Source: Haematobia irritans
Taxonomy: Eukaryota > Arthropoda > Insecta > Diptera > Muscidae
Length of the DNA stretch: 64,000 bases
NCBI RefSeq assembly: GCF_050003625.1
Contig: NC_134398.1
Span: 18,860,997-18,924,996 of the forward strand
Reading direction: 5' to 3'
A program made the position numbers and the translations under genes. How positions within the stretch are numbered: position 1 is the stretch's first letter; each line of letters starts with the position of its first letter. A model generated the notes under the pieces. The model saw nothing but the letters and a program-made list of their open reading frames with translations. It was not told the origin of the DNA and searched no databases. Below, piece by piece: positions 34,856-45,835 of this stretch.

Positions 34856-36574
34856 TAAAATTTTGACAAAATAAAATTTTGAGAAAACTTGTATAGAAAT
34901 AAAATATCGAGAAACTTTTTTACAGAAATAAAATTTTGATCAAATCTTTTAGAAATAAAATTTTGAGAAAATTTTCTAAAATTTTGACAACATTTTCAAT
35001 AGAAATAAAATTTTGGAAAATTTTTCTATAGAAATAAACTTTTGAGAGAATTTTGAGAAAACTTTGAGAATATTTTTTATAGAAATAAAATTTAGAGAAA
35101 ATATTCTGTAGAAATAAAATTTTGAGAAAATTTTCTATAGAAATAAAATTTTTAAAAATTTTCTATAGAAATAAAATTTTGACAACATTTTCAATAGAAA
35201 TAAAATTTTGACAAAATTTTGAGAATATTTTTTATAGAAATAAAATTTAGAGAAAATATTCTGTAGAAATAAAATTTTGAGAAAATTTTCTATAGAAATA
35301 AAATTTTTAAAAATTTTCTATAGAAATAAAATTTTTAAAAATTTTCTATAGAAATAAAATTTAGAAAAAATTTTCTATAGTAATAAAATTTAAACAAAAT
35401 TTTCTATAGAAATAAAATTTTGACCAAATTTTCTATAGTGATAAAATTTTGACAATATTTTTATAGAAATAAAATTTACAGAAAATTTTCTATAGAAATA
35501 AAATTTTGACAACATTTTTTATAGAAATAAAATTTTGACAAAATTTTCTATAGAGATAAAATTTTGACAAAATTTTGAGAATATTTTTTATAGAAATAAA
35601 ATTTAGAGAAAATATTCTATTGAAATAAAATTTGGCAAATTTTCTGTAGAAATAAAATTTTGACAAAATTTTCCATAGAGATAAAATGTTGACGAAATTT
35701 TGGGAATATTTGTTATAGAAATAAAATTTAGAGAAAATATTCTATAGAAATTTTAACAAAATTTTCTATAGAAATAAAATGTTGACCAAATTTTCTATAG
35801 ACAAAATTTGACAAAATTTGACAAAATTTTGAGAATATTTTTATAGAACTAAAATTTACAGAAAATTTTCTATAGAAATACAATTTTGACAACATTTTTT
35901 AGAAATAAAATTTGCAAAATTTTCTATAGAAATAAAATTTTGACAAAATTTTCTATAGAGATAAAATGTTGACGAAATTTTGAGAATATTTTTTATAGAA
36001 ATAAAATTTATAGAAAATATTCTATAGAAATACAATTTTGATAAAATTTTCTATAGAGATACAATTTTAACAAAATTTTCTATATAGATACAATTTTAAC
36101 AAAATTTTGAGAATAGTTTTTATATAAATAAAATTTAGAGAAAATATTCTATAGAAATAAAATTTAGAGAAAATATTCTATACAAATAAAATTTTGACAA
36201 AATTTGCTTTAGAAATAAAATTTTGACAACATTTTCTATAGAAACAAAATTTATACAAAAATTTCTATAGAAATAAATTTTTGACCAAATTTTCGATAGA
36301 AATAAAATTTTGACAACATTTTCTATTGTAATAAAATTTTGACAACATTTTCTATAGTAATAAAATTTTAACAAAATTTTCTATGGAAATAAAATTTTGA
36401 CAAAATTTTCTATAGAAATAAAATGTTGACAATATTTTCTATAGAAATATAGTTTTGAGAAAATTTTGTATAGAAATGCAATTTTGAGAAAATATTCTTT
36501 AGAAATAAAATTTTAGAGAAGATTTCCTACAGAAATAAAATTTTGACAAAATTTTCTATAGAAATAAAATTATA
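34856..36574 (+). repeat. 29-bp array, F orientation, with local higher-order repeats
   Basis: The cassette gagaatattttttatagaaa, followed by a taaaatttagagaaaatattct core, recurs several times between 35060 and 36170, about six array units apart in its first repeat, showing cassette-wise amplification. Confidence 0.9.
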
Positions 36575-36792
36575 GCAGTGTTTATGCCATTGGCTTGGAG
36601 TTCAAACACCAGATGTATTGTAAGCCCACAAGTAGGTATGCCGCATATTGTGTATTTCTCAGTGACTCCATTTAAGACGTCTTCCATTGTGGATGACAGT
36701 CTTTGGTTTTGTACGCATTCTGTCGTGGAGAATATATGTACTATTCGTCCTGGCCGACCTTTCGGCCGGATATACTTCTCTTTTATTTAATA
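36575..36792 (-). mobile_element. Diverged left terminus of a composite-type element
   Basis: Contains ccattgtggatgacagtctt, then cctggccgacctttcggccgg and atatacttctc. This parallels copy C (gattgtggatgacagtcttt, ggcctggccgaacttacggcc, atatacttgt). It sits at the right end of an F array and is not a continuation in the order seen in complete copies, so it is a separate, older relative. Confidence 0.6.
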
Positions 36793-38095
36793 ATGGAAAC
36801 TCGTTTTTCAGCCCAACACAGCGCCTTATGATTTTTTTAAAGTCACCATTAATTAAGAATCCAAGCTGAAATTTCCCAACAACTTTTCCCATAACTTTTC
36901 TGACTTATCTTTCGTAAAATATTAATAATATTTATATTCTAATCCCACGACTTTTGCGGGGATTAAAATGTAATCAATTTGCAGTAGCTCTCGGAGGGAA
37001 GGTAGCTTTATTTGAAAAATATTTTTCATAAATGTTCTGGCACACTTGTGACCTGATGTACTTTAAGATCCACACTGTCAAAAATAGCCTCCATCCACTC
37101 AAAAGCTCATTCATCATTCGCATTCAATTTTGGGCAGAGGTCTCTGGGGTTAAATGATGAGTCCCTGGGCAAGCCTTTTTCCAAAAAAAAAAAGCAAGTG
37201 GAAAACAAACAACAGCACAAAAAAAAAACGAAATAAAATAATTTAATTATGAAGCAAACGTACAAATTGTAAATGCGAGCAACATCTAAACAAATATTGA
37301 ATGTAATAACTTTATTAACGATAACCATGACAAATGCAACACACCTAAGACCATGCATTAGTCCACAAGTCCTTGTCGACTGGCCGGCCTCTATGACTGC
37401 CTCTAATGTGAACACGCGTCCGGCACGCGACTAAGCAACCACCCATTTTTTTCAGCAGGGGTTAATTTTATCGTAACTACAGATGAACAAGAAAATTGTA
37501 CGCATACACGCACCAACCGGATAATAAGCTCAAGTAAAACAGTTGAAAAAACTTAAGAGGCGAATAGGATTTCTTTTTAAAAGTTCTGTAAATAATTTTC
37601 CATTGAAATGATTTTCAATATTTCGACTCAGCATTTCATAGGCCACACTAATTGATACTTGTTGTGAGGGAGGAAAAACTGTAATGTAATATTTTTCAGT
37701 TTTTGTTTTTTCTATTTTTCCACAAGATTAAATGGGAAAACCTGGCAGTCCATTAGTATTGCTCCAATAGGTTTTAAATTTTGGGCTTTTACCCAGCCTT
37801 CCTTTTTGTTTGGTATGGTGAGGTTCATTATAAAACGGAAATTGAAACGCATTTCCTTCATAAAGTAATGACGTCGACAATGCATATCAACTACCAACAG
37901 CCACTGTAAGCAAAGATTTTAATATGGCTCAATCCATTGTTTTGCCGGCAATAAAGGGTGAATCAGTGAAGGCCATTGTGGAAGCTGTGGAAAGAGTTTT
38001 AGGGGGTCATAGCTAAGTTATCGGCACTCTACAGCATGATCTAACAGAAAGTTATGAAATACGAAATCGTTATTGAAGATTTTACAATTGAAAAT
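36793..38095. other. 1.3-kb stretch without a recognised gene
   Basis: No repeat family seen. Minus-strand frames at 37107-37415 and 37712-37897 have no recognisable domain. Confidence 0.45.
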
Positions 38096-40417
38096 GGGAA
38101 ATAAAATTTTGACATTTTCCATAGAAATACAATTTTGAAACATTTTTCTATAGAAATAAAATTTGGCAAAATTTTCTACAGAAATAAAATTTTGACAAAA
38201 TTTTCTATAGAAATAAAATTTTAGCAAAATTTTCTATAGAAATAAAATTTGGACAAAATTTTTTATAGAAATAAAATTTTGACAAAATTTTTTATAGAAA
38301 TAAAATTTTGACAAAATTTTCTATAGAAATAAAATTTTAACAAAATTTTTGTATAGAAATAAAATTTTGACAACATTTTCTATAGAAATAAAATTTTGAC
38401 AAAATTTTCTATAGAAATAAAATTTTGACGAAATTTTCTGTAGAAATAAAATTTTGACAAAATTTTCTGTAGAAATAAAATTCTGCCTAAATTTTGTATA
38501 TGAATAAAAGTTTGACAACAGTTTCTGAAGAAATAAAAGTTAGACAAAATTCTCTATAGAAATAAATTTTTGCAAAATTTTCTATAGAAATAAAATTTTG
38601 ACAAAATCTTCTATAGAAATAAAACTCTAACAAAATCTTCTATAGAAAGAAAATTCTAACAAAATTTTCTATAGAAATAAAATTTGGCAAAATTTTCTAT
38701 AGAAATAAAATTTTGGCAAAATTTTCTATAGAAATAAAATTTTGACAAAATTTTCTATAGAAATAAAATTTGGACAAAATTTTGCATAGAAATAAAGTTT
38801 TGACAAAATTTTCTATAGAAATAAAATTTTGACAAAATTTTCTATAGAAATAAAATTATGACAAGATTTTCTATAGAAATAAAATTTTGACAAAATTTTC
38901 TATATAAATAAAATTTTGCCGAAATTTTCTGTATAAATAAAATTCCTCCTAAATTTTGTATAGGAATAAAGTTTTGACAACATTTTCTGTGAAAAAAATT
39001 GACAAAATTTTCCATAGGAATAAAATTTTAACAAAATATTCTATAGAAATTTGATTTTGACAAAATTTTCTATTGAAATAACATTTTGACAAAATGTTCT
39101 ATAGAAATAAAATTCTTATAAAATTTTCTATAGAAATAAAATTTTGACAAAATTTCTTATAAAAATAAAATTTTGACAACATTTCTTATAAAAATACGAT
39201 TTTGACAAAATTTTCTATAGAATTAAAATTGTGACAAAATTTTCTATAGGAATAAAAGGTTGACAACATTTTCTATAAAAATATAATTTTGACAACATTT
39301 TCTGTAGAAATAAAATTCTGTCTAAATTTTGTATATGAATAAAAGTTTGACAACAGTTTCTGTAGAAATAAAAGTTTGACAAAATCCCCTATAGAAATAA
39401 ATTTTTGGCAAAATTTTCTGTAGAAACAAATTTTTGGCAAAATTTTCTATAGAAATAAAATTTTGACAAAATTTTCTATAGAAATAAAATTCTAACAAAA
39501 TCTTCTATAGAAATAAAATTCTAACAAAATTTTCTATAGAAATAAAATTTGGCAAAATTTCTAAAGAAATAAAATTTTGGCAAAATTTTCTATAGAAATA
39601 AAATTTTGACAAAATTTTCTATAGAAATAAAATTTTGACAAAATTTTTTATATAAATAAAATTTTGACGAAATTTTCTGTAGAAATAAAATTCTGCCTAA
39701 ATATTGTATAGGAATAAAATTTCGAAAAAATTTTCTATAGAAATAAAATTTTGACAAGATTTTCTATAGAAATAAAATTTTGACAAAATTTTTTATATAA
39801 ATAAACTTTTGACGAAATTTTCTGTAGAAATAAAATTCTGCCTAAATATTGTATAGGAATAAAATTTTGACAACATTTTCTCTGAAAAAATTGACAAAAT
39901 TTTCTATAGGAATAAAATTTTAACAAAATTTTCTATAGAAATTTACTTTTGACAAAATTTTCTATAGAAATAAAATTTTGACAAAATTTTCTATAGAAAT
40001 AACATTTTGATAAAATTTTCTGTAGAAATAAAATTTTACCTAAATTTTGTATATGAACAAAAGTTTGACAACAGTTTCTGTAGAAATAAAAGTTTGACAA
40101 AATTTTCTATAGGAATAAATCTTTGCAAAATTTTCTATAGAAATAAAATTTTGACTAAATGTTCTATAGGAATAAAATTTTGACAAAATTTTTATAGGAA
40201 TAAATTTGTGACAAAATTTTCTATAGAAATAAAAATTTGATAAAATTTTCTGTAGAAATAAAATTCTGGCAAAGTTTTCTATTGAAATTAATTTTTGACA
40301 CAATTATCTATAGAAATAAAATTTTGACAAAATTTTCTATAGAAATTAATTTATGACAAAATTTTCTATAAAAATAAAATTTGGTAAAATTTTCTATAGA
40401 AATAAAATTTTGACAAA
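38096..40417 (+). repeat. 29-bp array, F orientation, 2.3 kb
   Basis: About 80 units. A marker variant attctgcctaaattttgtat followed by aataaaagtttgacaacag appears with variations near 38480, 39310 and 40030, and partially near 38945, 39690 and 39835. This indicates a higher-order repeat of several hundred base pairs. Confidence 0.92.
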
Positions 40418-41507
40418 ATCCTCGTTATATTTCAAACTTTCTGGTGTCGCATGGATATTTCAAGATGTACCAAATCGAATAACGAATTTACTCCACCGCT
40501 CATCGTCTAATGTGGGCCTATAAAAACAGGAAAACAGAAAATCCAAATTGTAGCCAAGTTTAACAGAAACCCATTTAACCCCATTTCACTTGTAAACGGA
40601 TGATGTTTCATGTCTATGCCAATGAGGATGACGACATGGCAATGATGACGACGATGATGATGATGATGATGACTCTCCACAATGAGTTTTGGGAGATTTT
40701 GTCCCTGATGCGGTTCCGGTATACTCCTGCCATAGATGGTGAGATTTTTGATAACAAACCAAACACCAACAACAGCTGCCTGTGCCGGTCACAACATCAA
40801 CGTATCACCACCATTCAAAACACAGTGTAACCGAAATGCTGCTACCCATTCATCTACCCACCCACAAACAACATCCAGGCATCAACTTTCACATCATGCA
40901 TCCTTCTATTTTGTAACCGAGATCGTATGTTGTTGTTATTCCACTGGTGTGCTACTGGTACCCACTTACCACCAAACATGTTCGCTTTATCCATTGGTTT
41001 CATATTCAGTTCAACTTAGAGTAGAGCTGAATATCAGAGCTCAATATCGTAGAATGAGACACGAGGAGTAGTAATAGGTGGGTTATTGGGCTCTTGCAGA
41101 ATAAACGTCCATGTATAGCAGGTTCGCGTTTTTCACTTTTGTTGTTTGTTTGGTCGAAACATACGCAACACACGTGCAACTGGAAACAAAATATGACAAC
41201 AATACACCCGGCCATGGAACAACAGCATCGCCAATGTGGACCCCAGACAGCTCATCATGGAAGACATCACCATCGTTGTCGTCATCATCATGAGTAGCAG
41301 CAGCAGCAGCACTGAGGTTACAAGGATGAAATTATGAATATAAGTGAATGAATACCATGGCTAACTGGAAAGCAAAATATGGGGGACCAGCAGTAACTAA
41401 ATTACAGTGGGACAAAAGGTTCATCGAAAAAAAATTTAAATTAAATTGTAAAATAACGCTCACAAAAAATCGTTTTTTGGGTACACAGAAAATATATCAC
41501 CATGGTT
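40418..41507. other. 1.1-kb stretch without a recognised gene
   Basis: Includes a (GAT/ATG)n run at about 40646-40672, reading through as Met/Thr-rich peptides, and (CAG)5 at about 41295-41309. I find no exon or RNA gene I can support. Confidence 0.45.
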
Positions 41508-41864
41508 TTTCCCACCATAGAGTGGTGCGGGAGTATTTTAACTTTATCATTCCGTGTGTCACACATCAAAACATTGGTCATGGTGGAATTCCAAGTCGAC
41601 CTTGCAATGTCCGTCCGTCCGCCTGTTGAAATCACGCTAACTTTCGAAAGAAACAAGCTATCGACTTAAAACTTGGCACATGTAGTCGCTATTGAGACAG
41701 GTTTGACAGTAATGCATATTGGCATTATCGGACCATGTTTAGGTATAGCCCCAACTATAAAACGACCCATATTTAGCTTGCGTAGCATCTTGGAGGAGCA
41801 AGTTTCATCTGATCCTGTTCAAAATTGTTGCGCGGTGTTAGTCTAACGTCTCTAAAAATCAATT
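41508..41864 (-). mobile_element. Truncated composite element, outer terminus plus one 153-bp unit
   Basis: Starts near cccaccatagagtggtg, followed by aactttatcattccgtgtgt, gtccgtccgtccgcctgttg, ctatcgacttaaaacttggc and a partial 153-bp unit (ggtatagccccaactataaa). It is more diverged than copies A-C and stops where a foldback arm begins. Confidence 0.72.
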
Positions 41865-42000
41865 GCTGTACATCCAACCATTTTGTAGTCTGTAGGGTTT
41901 TGCCCAAATAAATTTGACAAGCATACTTTTCCTCTTTTGGTTAAGCTACACTTGTAGTTTAGTCAATGCATGGCTTTAAGCTGAGATCAAAAACAACAAT
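41865..42000. mobile_element. Single foldback arm
   Basis: Reads tgctgtacatccaaccattt, then gtagtttagtcaatgcatgg, then agctgagatcaaaaacaac, matching the right arm of the element at 3063-3832. It joins the next array directly. Confidence 0.75.
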
Positions 42001-43488
42001 AAATTTTATTTCTATAGAAAATTTTGTCAAAATTTTATTTCTATAGAAAATTTTGTCAAAATTTCATAGAAAATTTTGTCAAAATTTTATTTCTGTAGAA
42101 AATTTTGTCAACATTTTATTTCTATAGAAAATTTTGTAAAAATTTTATTTTTATAGAAAATTTTGCCGAAATTTTATTTCTATAAAAAAATTTTGTGAAA
42201 ATTTTATTTCTATAGAAAATTTTGTCAAAATTTTATTTCTATAGACAATTTTGTCAAAATTTTATTTCTATAGAAAATTTTGTCAAAATTTTACTTCTAT
42301 AGAAAATTTTATCAAAATTCATTTCTATAGAAAATGTTGTCAAAAGTTTATTTCTGCAGAAAAATTTTATTCCCATAGAAAATTTTATCAAAATTTTATT
42401 TCTATAGAAAATTTTGTAAAAATTTTATTTCTGTAGAAAACTTGTCAAATTTCGTTTCTATAGAAATTTTTTTTCAAAATATTATTTCTATAGAAAATTT
42501 TGTCAAAATTTCATTTCGATAGGATATTTTGTCAAAATTTTATTTTTATAGAAACTTTTGTCAAGATTTTATTTCTGTAGAAAATTTTGTCAATATTTTA
42601 TTTCTATAGAAAATTTTTCAAAATATTATTTCTGTAGAAAATTTTGTCAAAATTTTATTTCTATAGAAAATTTTATAAAAAATTTATTTTTATAGAAAAT
42701 TTTGTCGAAATTTTATTTCAATAGAAAATTTTGTAAAAATTTTATTTCTATAGAAAATCTTGTCACAATTTTATTTCTATAGAAAATTTTATCAAAATTC
42801 ATTTCTATAGAAAATGTTGTCAAAATTTTATTTCTGCAGAAAAATTTTATTCCCATAGAAAATTTTATCAAAATTTTATTTCTATAGAAAATTTTGTAAA
42901 AATTTTATTTCTGTAGAAAACTTGTCAAAATTTCGTTTCTATAGAAATTTTTTTTCAAAATATTATTTCTATAGAAAATTTTGTCAAAATTTCATTTCGA
43001 TAGGAAATTTTGTCAAAATTTTATTTCTATAGAAAATTTTGTCAAGATTTTATTTCTGTAGAAAATTTTGTCAATATTTTATTTCTATAGAAAATTTTGT
43101 AAAAATTTTATTTTTATAGAAAATTTATTTCTATAGAAAATTTTGTCAAAACTTTTTTTTCTATAGAAAATTTTGCCAATTAGTTTGTCTATAGAAAATT
43201 TTGTCAACATTTTATATCTATAGAAAATTTTGTCAAAATTTTATTTCTATAGAAAAAATTTTTCAAAATTTTATTTCTATAGAAAATTTAGTCAAAATTT
43301 TATTTCTATAGAAAATTTTGTCAACATTTTATATCTAAAGAAAATTTTGTCAAAATTTTATTTCTATAGAAAAAATTTTTCAAAATTTTATTTCTATAGA
43401 AAATTTAGTCAACATTTTATTTCTATAGAAAATTTTGTCAAGATTTTATTTCTATAGAAAATTTTGTCAAAATTTTATTTCTATATAT
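42001..43488 (-). repeat. 29-bp array, R orientation, with 480-bp duplication
   Basis: The run atcaaaattcatttctatag with its neighbours (tttctgcagaaaaattttat) occurs at 42311 and again at 42791, offset 480. A further cassette near 43203 repeats about 117 bp later, four units. Confidence 0.92.
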
Positions 43489-43490
43489 TT

Positions 43491-44175
43491 TTTCTCTAAT
43501 TGGTTTCCCAGCAATGTGAAACGCCGATCGGTTCGTTATAAAAAGGAGGTCAATTGTCATTGAGCTGAATAGATCGGGCAACACTCAGTGATAAGAGAGA
43601 AGTTCACCACTGTGCACTCAGAAAAAAGGGGCTCTAATGACAACTGAACTTTTTTTTAGTTCATGCATATTAGTTGATTTTAGTTAAATTTTGCACAATG
43701 TGAGTAAATGTTCCTTATTTGAATAATAAGAAAAAAGTTGTATACAAATATAGTGCATAATTTTACTACAAAATAAAATAGTTCATATTTTCCTAAAATG
43801 GCAGAAGTTTGCTTAAATTGAGTTCATAAATGTCTCAAATGAGTAAAGTTTATTAAAATTATACCTGTCTTGAACTTCGTACAGCGTTAAAGACATTTTA
43901 ACAATTTTTAAATCCAATTTTTTCTTTCAACATATGAAATTTTCTTAAACAACGGAAAAAAATTAATTATTTAAAAAAAAAATTCTTCAGTTTGACAAAA
44001 AGTATTAACTTATTTATAACATGTTGCAATTAGAAAACTGTTTTAGTTAAAATTTTCTAAAATTAACCTACATTTTCTTCAACGGTGGGTTTACTTTTTT
44101 TTTGGGTGTGGTATCACGATGGACTGAATTGTCTAAGTGAGACTGAAATATTGGGCTGTCACTATAACATAACAT
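43491..44175 (+). mobile_element. SINE fragment split by a MITE
   Basis: 43491-43614 matches the middle of the SINE (ctctaattggtttcccagc, gaaacgcc, aaaaggaggtcaattgtcat, agttcaccactgtg). 44111-44175 continues it (gtatcacgatggactgaat, gtctaagtgagactg). Between them is a 494-bp MITE. Removing it restores cactgtggtatcac as in intact SINEs. The tRNA-like head is missing. Confidence 0.8.
43615..44108. mobile_element. MITE of 494 bp, CACTCAGAAAAAA ends
   Basis: Inserted in the SINE with a 2-bp duplication TG (43613-43614, 44109-44110). The left end is CACTCAGAAAAAA; the right end reverse complemented is CACCCAAAAAAAA. No protein. It is near-identical in length to the element at 33162, with similar agttcat-rich content, so probably the same family. 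Confidence 0.7.
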
Positions 44176-44295
44176 ACATATATAGTTCCCATATAAACAT
44201 ATCGTCAGATTTGGCTTGCGGACACAGTTGGTAGAATTCTACCAAAAATGGTTCATTTTTTACTGTTCGATAGAATTCTTGATGGTTTTCTAGAT
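44176..44295 (+). repeat. 153-bp unit fragment plus palindromic array head
   Basis: 44178-44222 is part of a 153-bp unit (tatagttcccatataaac, agatttggcttgcgg). Next comes the head motif cagttGGTAGAATTCTACCaa, whose centre is a perfect 14-bp palindrome, then ttttttactgttcg. The same head precedes arrays at 54493 and 60335. Confidence 0.65.
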
Positions 44296-44805
44296 TTTAA
44301 AATTTTAAAAAATTTTCTATAGAAATAAAATATTGACAAAATTTTCTATAAAAATAAAATTTAGGCAAAATTTTCTATAGAAATAAAAATTTGTACAAAA
44401 TTATCTATAGAAATAAAATTTTGACAAAATTTTCTATAGAAATAAAATTTTGACAAAATTTTCCGTAAAACTAAAATTCTGAAAAAAATTTTCTATAGAA
44501 ATAAAATTTTGACAAAGTTTTCTATTGAAAACAAATTTTGACAAAATTTTCTATATGAATAAAATTTTGACAAAATTTTCCGTTAAAGTAAAATTTTGAC
44601 AAAGTTTTCTATGAAAATATCGTGAAAAAATTTTCCGTAAAACTAAAATTCTGAAAAAAATTTTGTATAGAAATAAAATTGTGACAAAGTTTTCTGTTGA
44701 AAACAAATTTTGACAAAATTTTCCGTTAAACTAAAATTTTGAAAAAATTTTCTATAGAAATAAAATTTTGACAAAGTTTTCTATGAAAATATCGTGAAAT
44801 TCTTA
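44296..44805 (+). repeat. 29-bp array, F orientation
   Basis: About 17 units, with a variant ttccgtaaaactaaaattctg found repeatedly in this array. Confidence 0.9.
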
Positions 44806-45835
44806 TGGCGCTAAAGATGGCGATTTTGAATTCCAACTTTTTCCTTCATACTACGAAATTTATTTACGTCTAAACTAAGTCTCTAAAATTTGTCGAAATT
44901 TTTTTATGTATTTTTGTACTGTTTAGTTCAAAATTGTTCTTAGTGTATGTTGGATCTTTTGAAACCAACTTTTGATGGTAACCATCGAGTTAGAGACTCA
45001 CCCTGTCTAAGTCTCTTGGGTTATGTATAGACCAAGTGAACTTCCAACCTTATATCATTACCATTCAGTCATTTCTCCATTTACTTTATATTATTACCCA
45101 CTGTATACCATCATGTTAATTTAGTTCACAGTTATCTGTCATTCGAGCGCACTGTATGAGCTATGGAACATATCACTGTTCGGATGAAACAGGACATTAC
45201 CAGGTTATATGGATATATATTAAATTTAACCCCTTCAATAAACCACTTTATCGTTCCCCCTGTACAGAGACTCTCTATAGGCATGCTGTTGGTTTTGTTA
45301 TTCGTTGATATTGCTGGCACATGAAAACTTTATACTTTAGCTAGCGAGAATTTTTGCAAAAGTTGCATCCTTATTAAATTTCGCCTGCAAAATTATATTC
45401 CTTCATTAGGCTTTAGAGAAATTTCTACAAAAAATGCGGCTTTTGTTAGAATTTTGTATGGAATGGAATTGTTTGAAATTCCTGGAAGGTTTATAATTTC
45501 ATTGTTTTCAACATTAAACGAAATATTATATCTGAAGGGATTGGAATGAATTCGGTAGAATCCAGAAAATGACCATTATTTCTCGATATTACAAACCTTG
45601 TTTTTGTTCACAATCGAGTAATATGAGTGCATTAAATTATTATAGACATTATTAATAATAAAAGAAAAAATTGTTCAGATTGAAAGATGATTTTTTACAC
45701 AGGAAAAAATTAGGTTTATTTACCCAATCCATTGGCGACCATAACTCAAGTGCCGGCGATGGTTATGGTTTTGGGACCCCGTAATGGCCGATGGTCACTC
45801 CCTGCTCGTAATCATTGACCCTATGGTGAAAATAA
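44806..45835. other. 1-kb stretch without a recognised gene
   Basis: Nothing I can assign. It ends just before LINE-like sequence. Confidence 0.45.

Noticed and set aside
40600..41300. Met/Thr- and His/Ser-rich frames around trinucleotide runs
   Set aside because: Compositional bias comes from GAT/ATG and CAG/CAT microsatellites.
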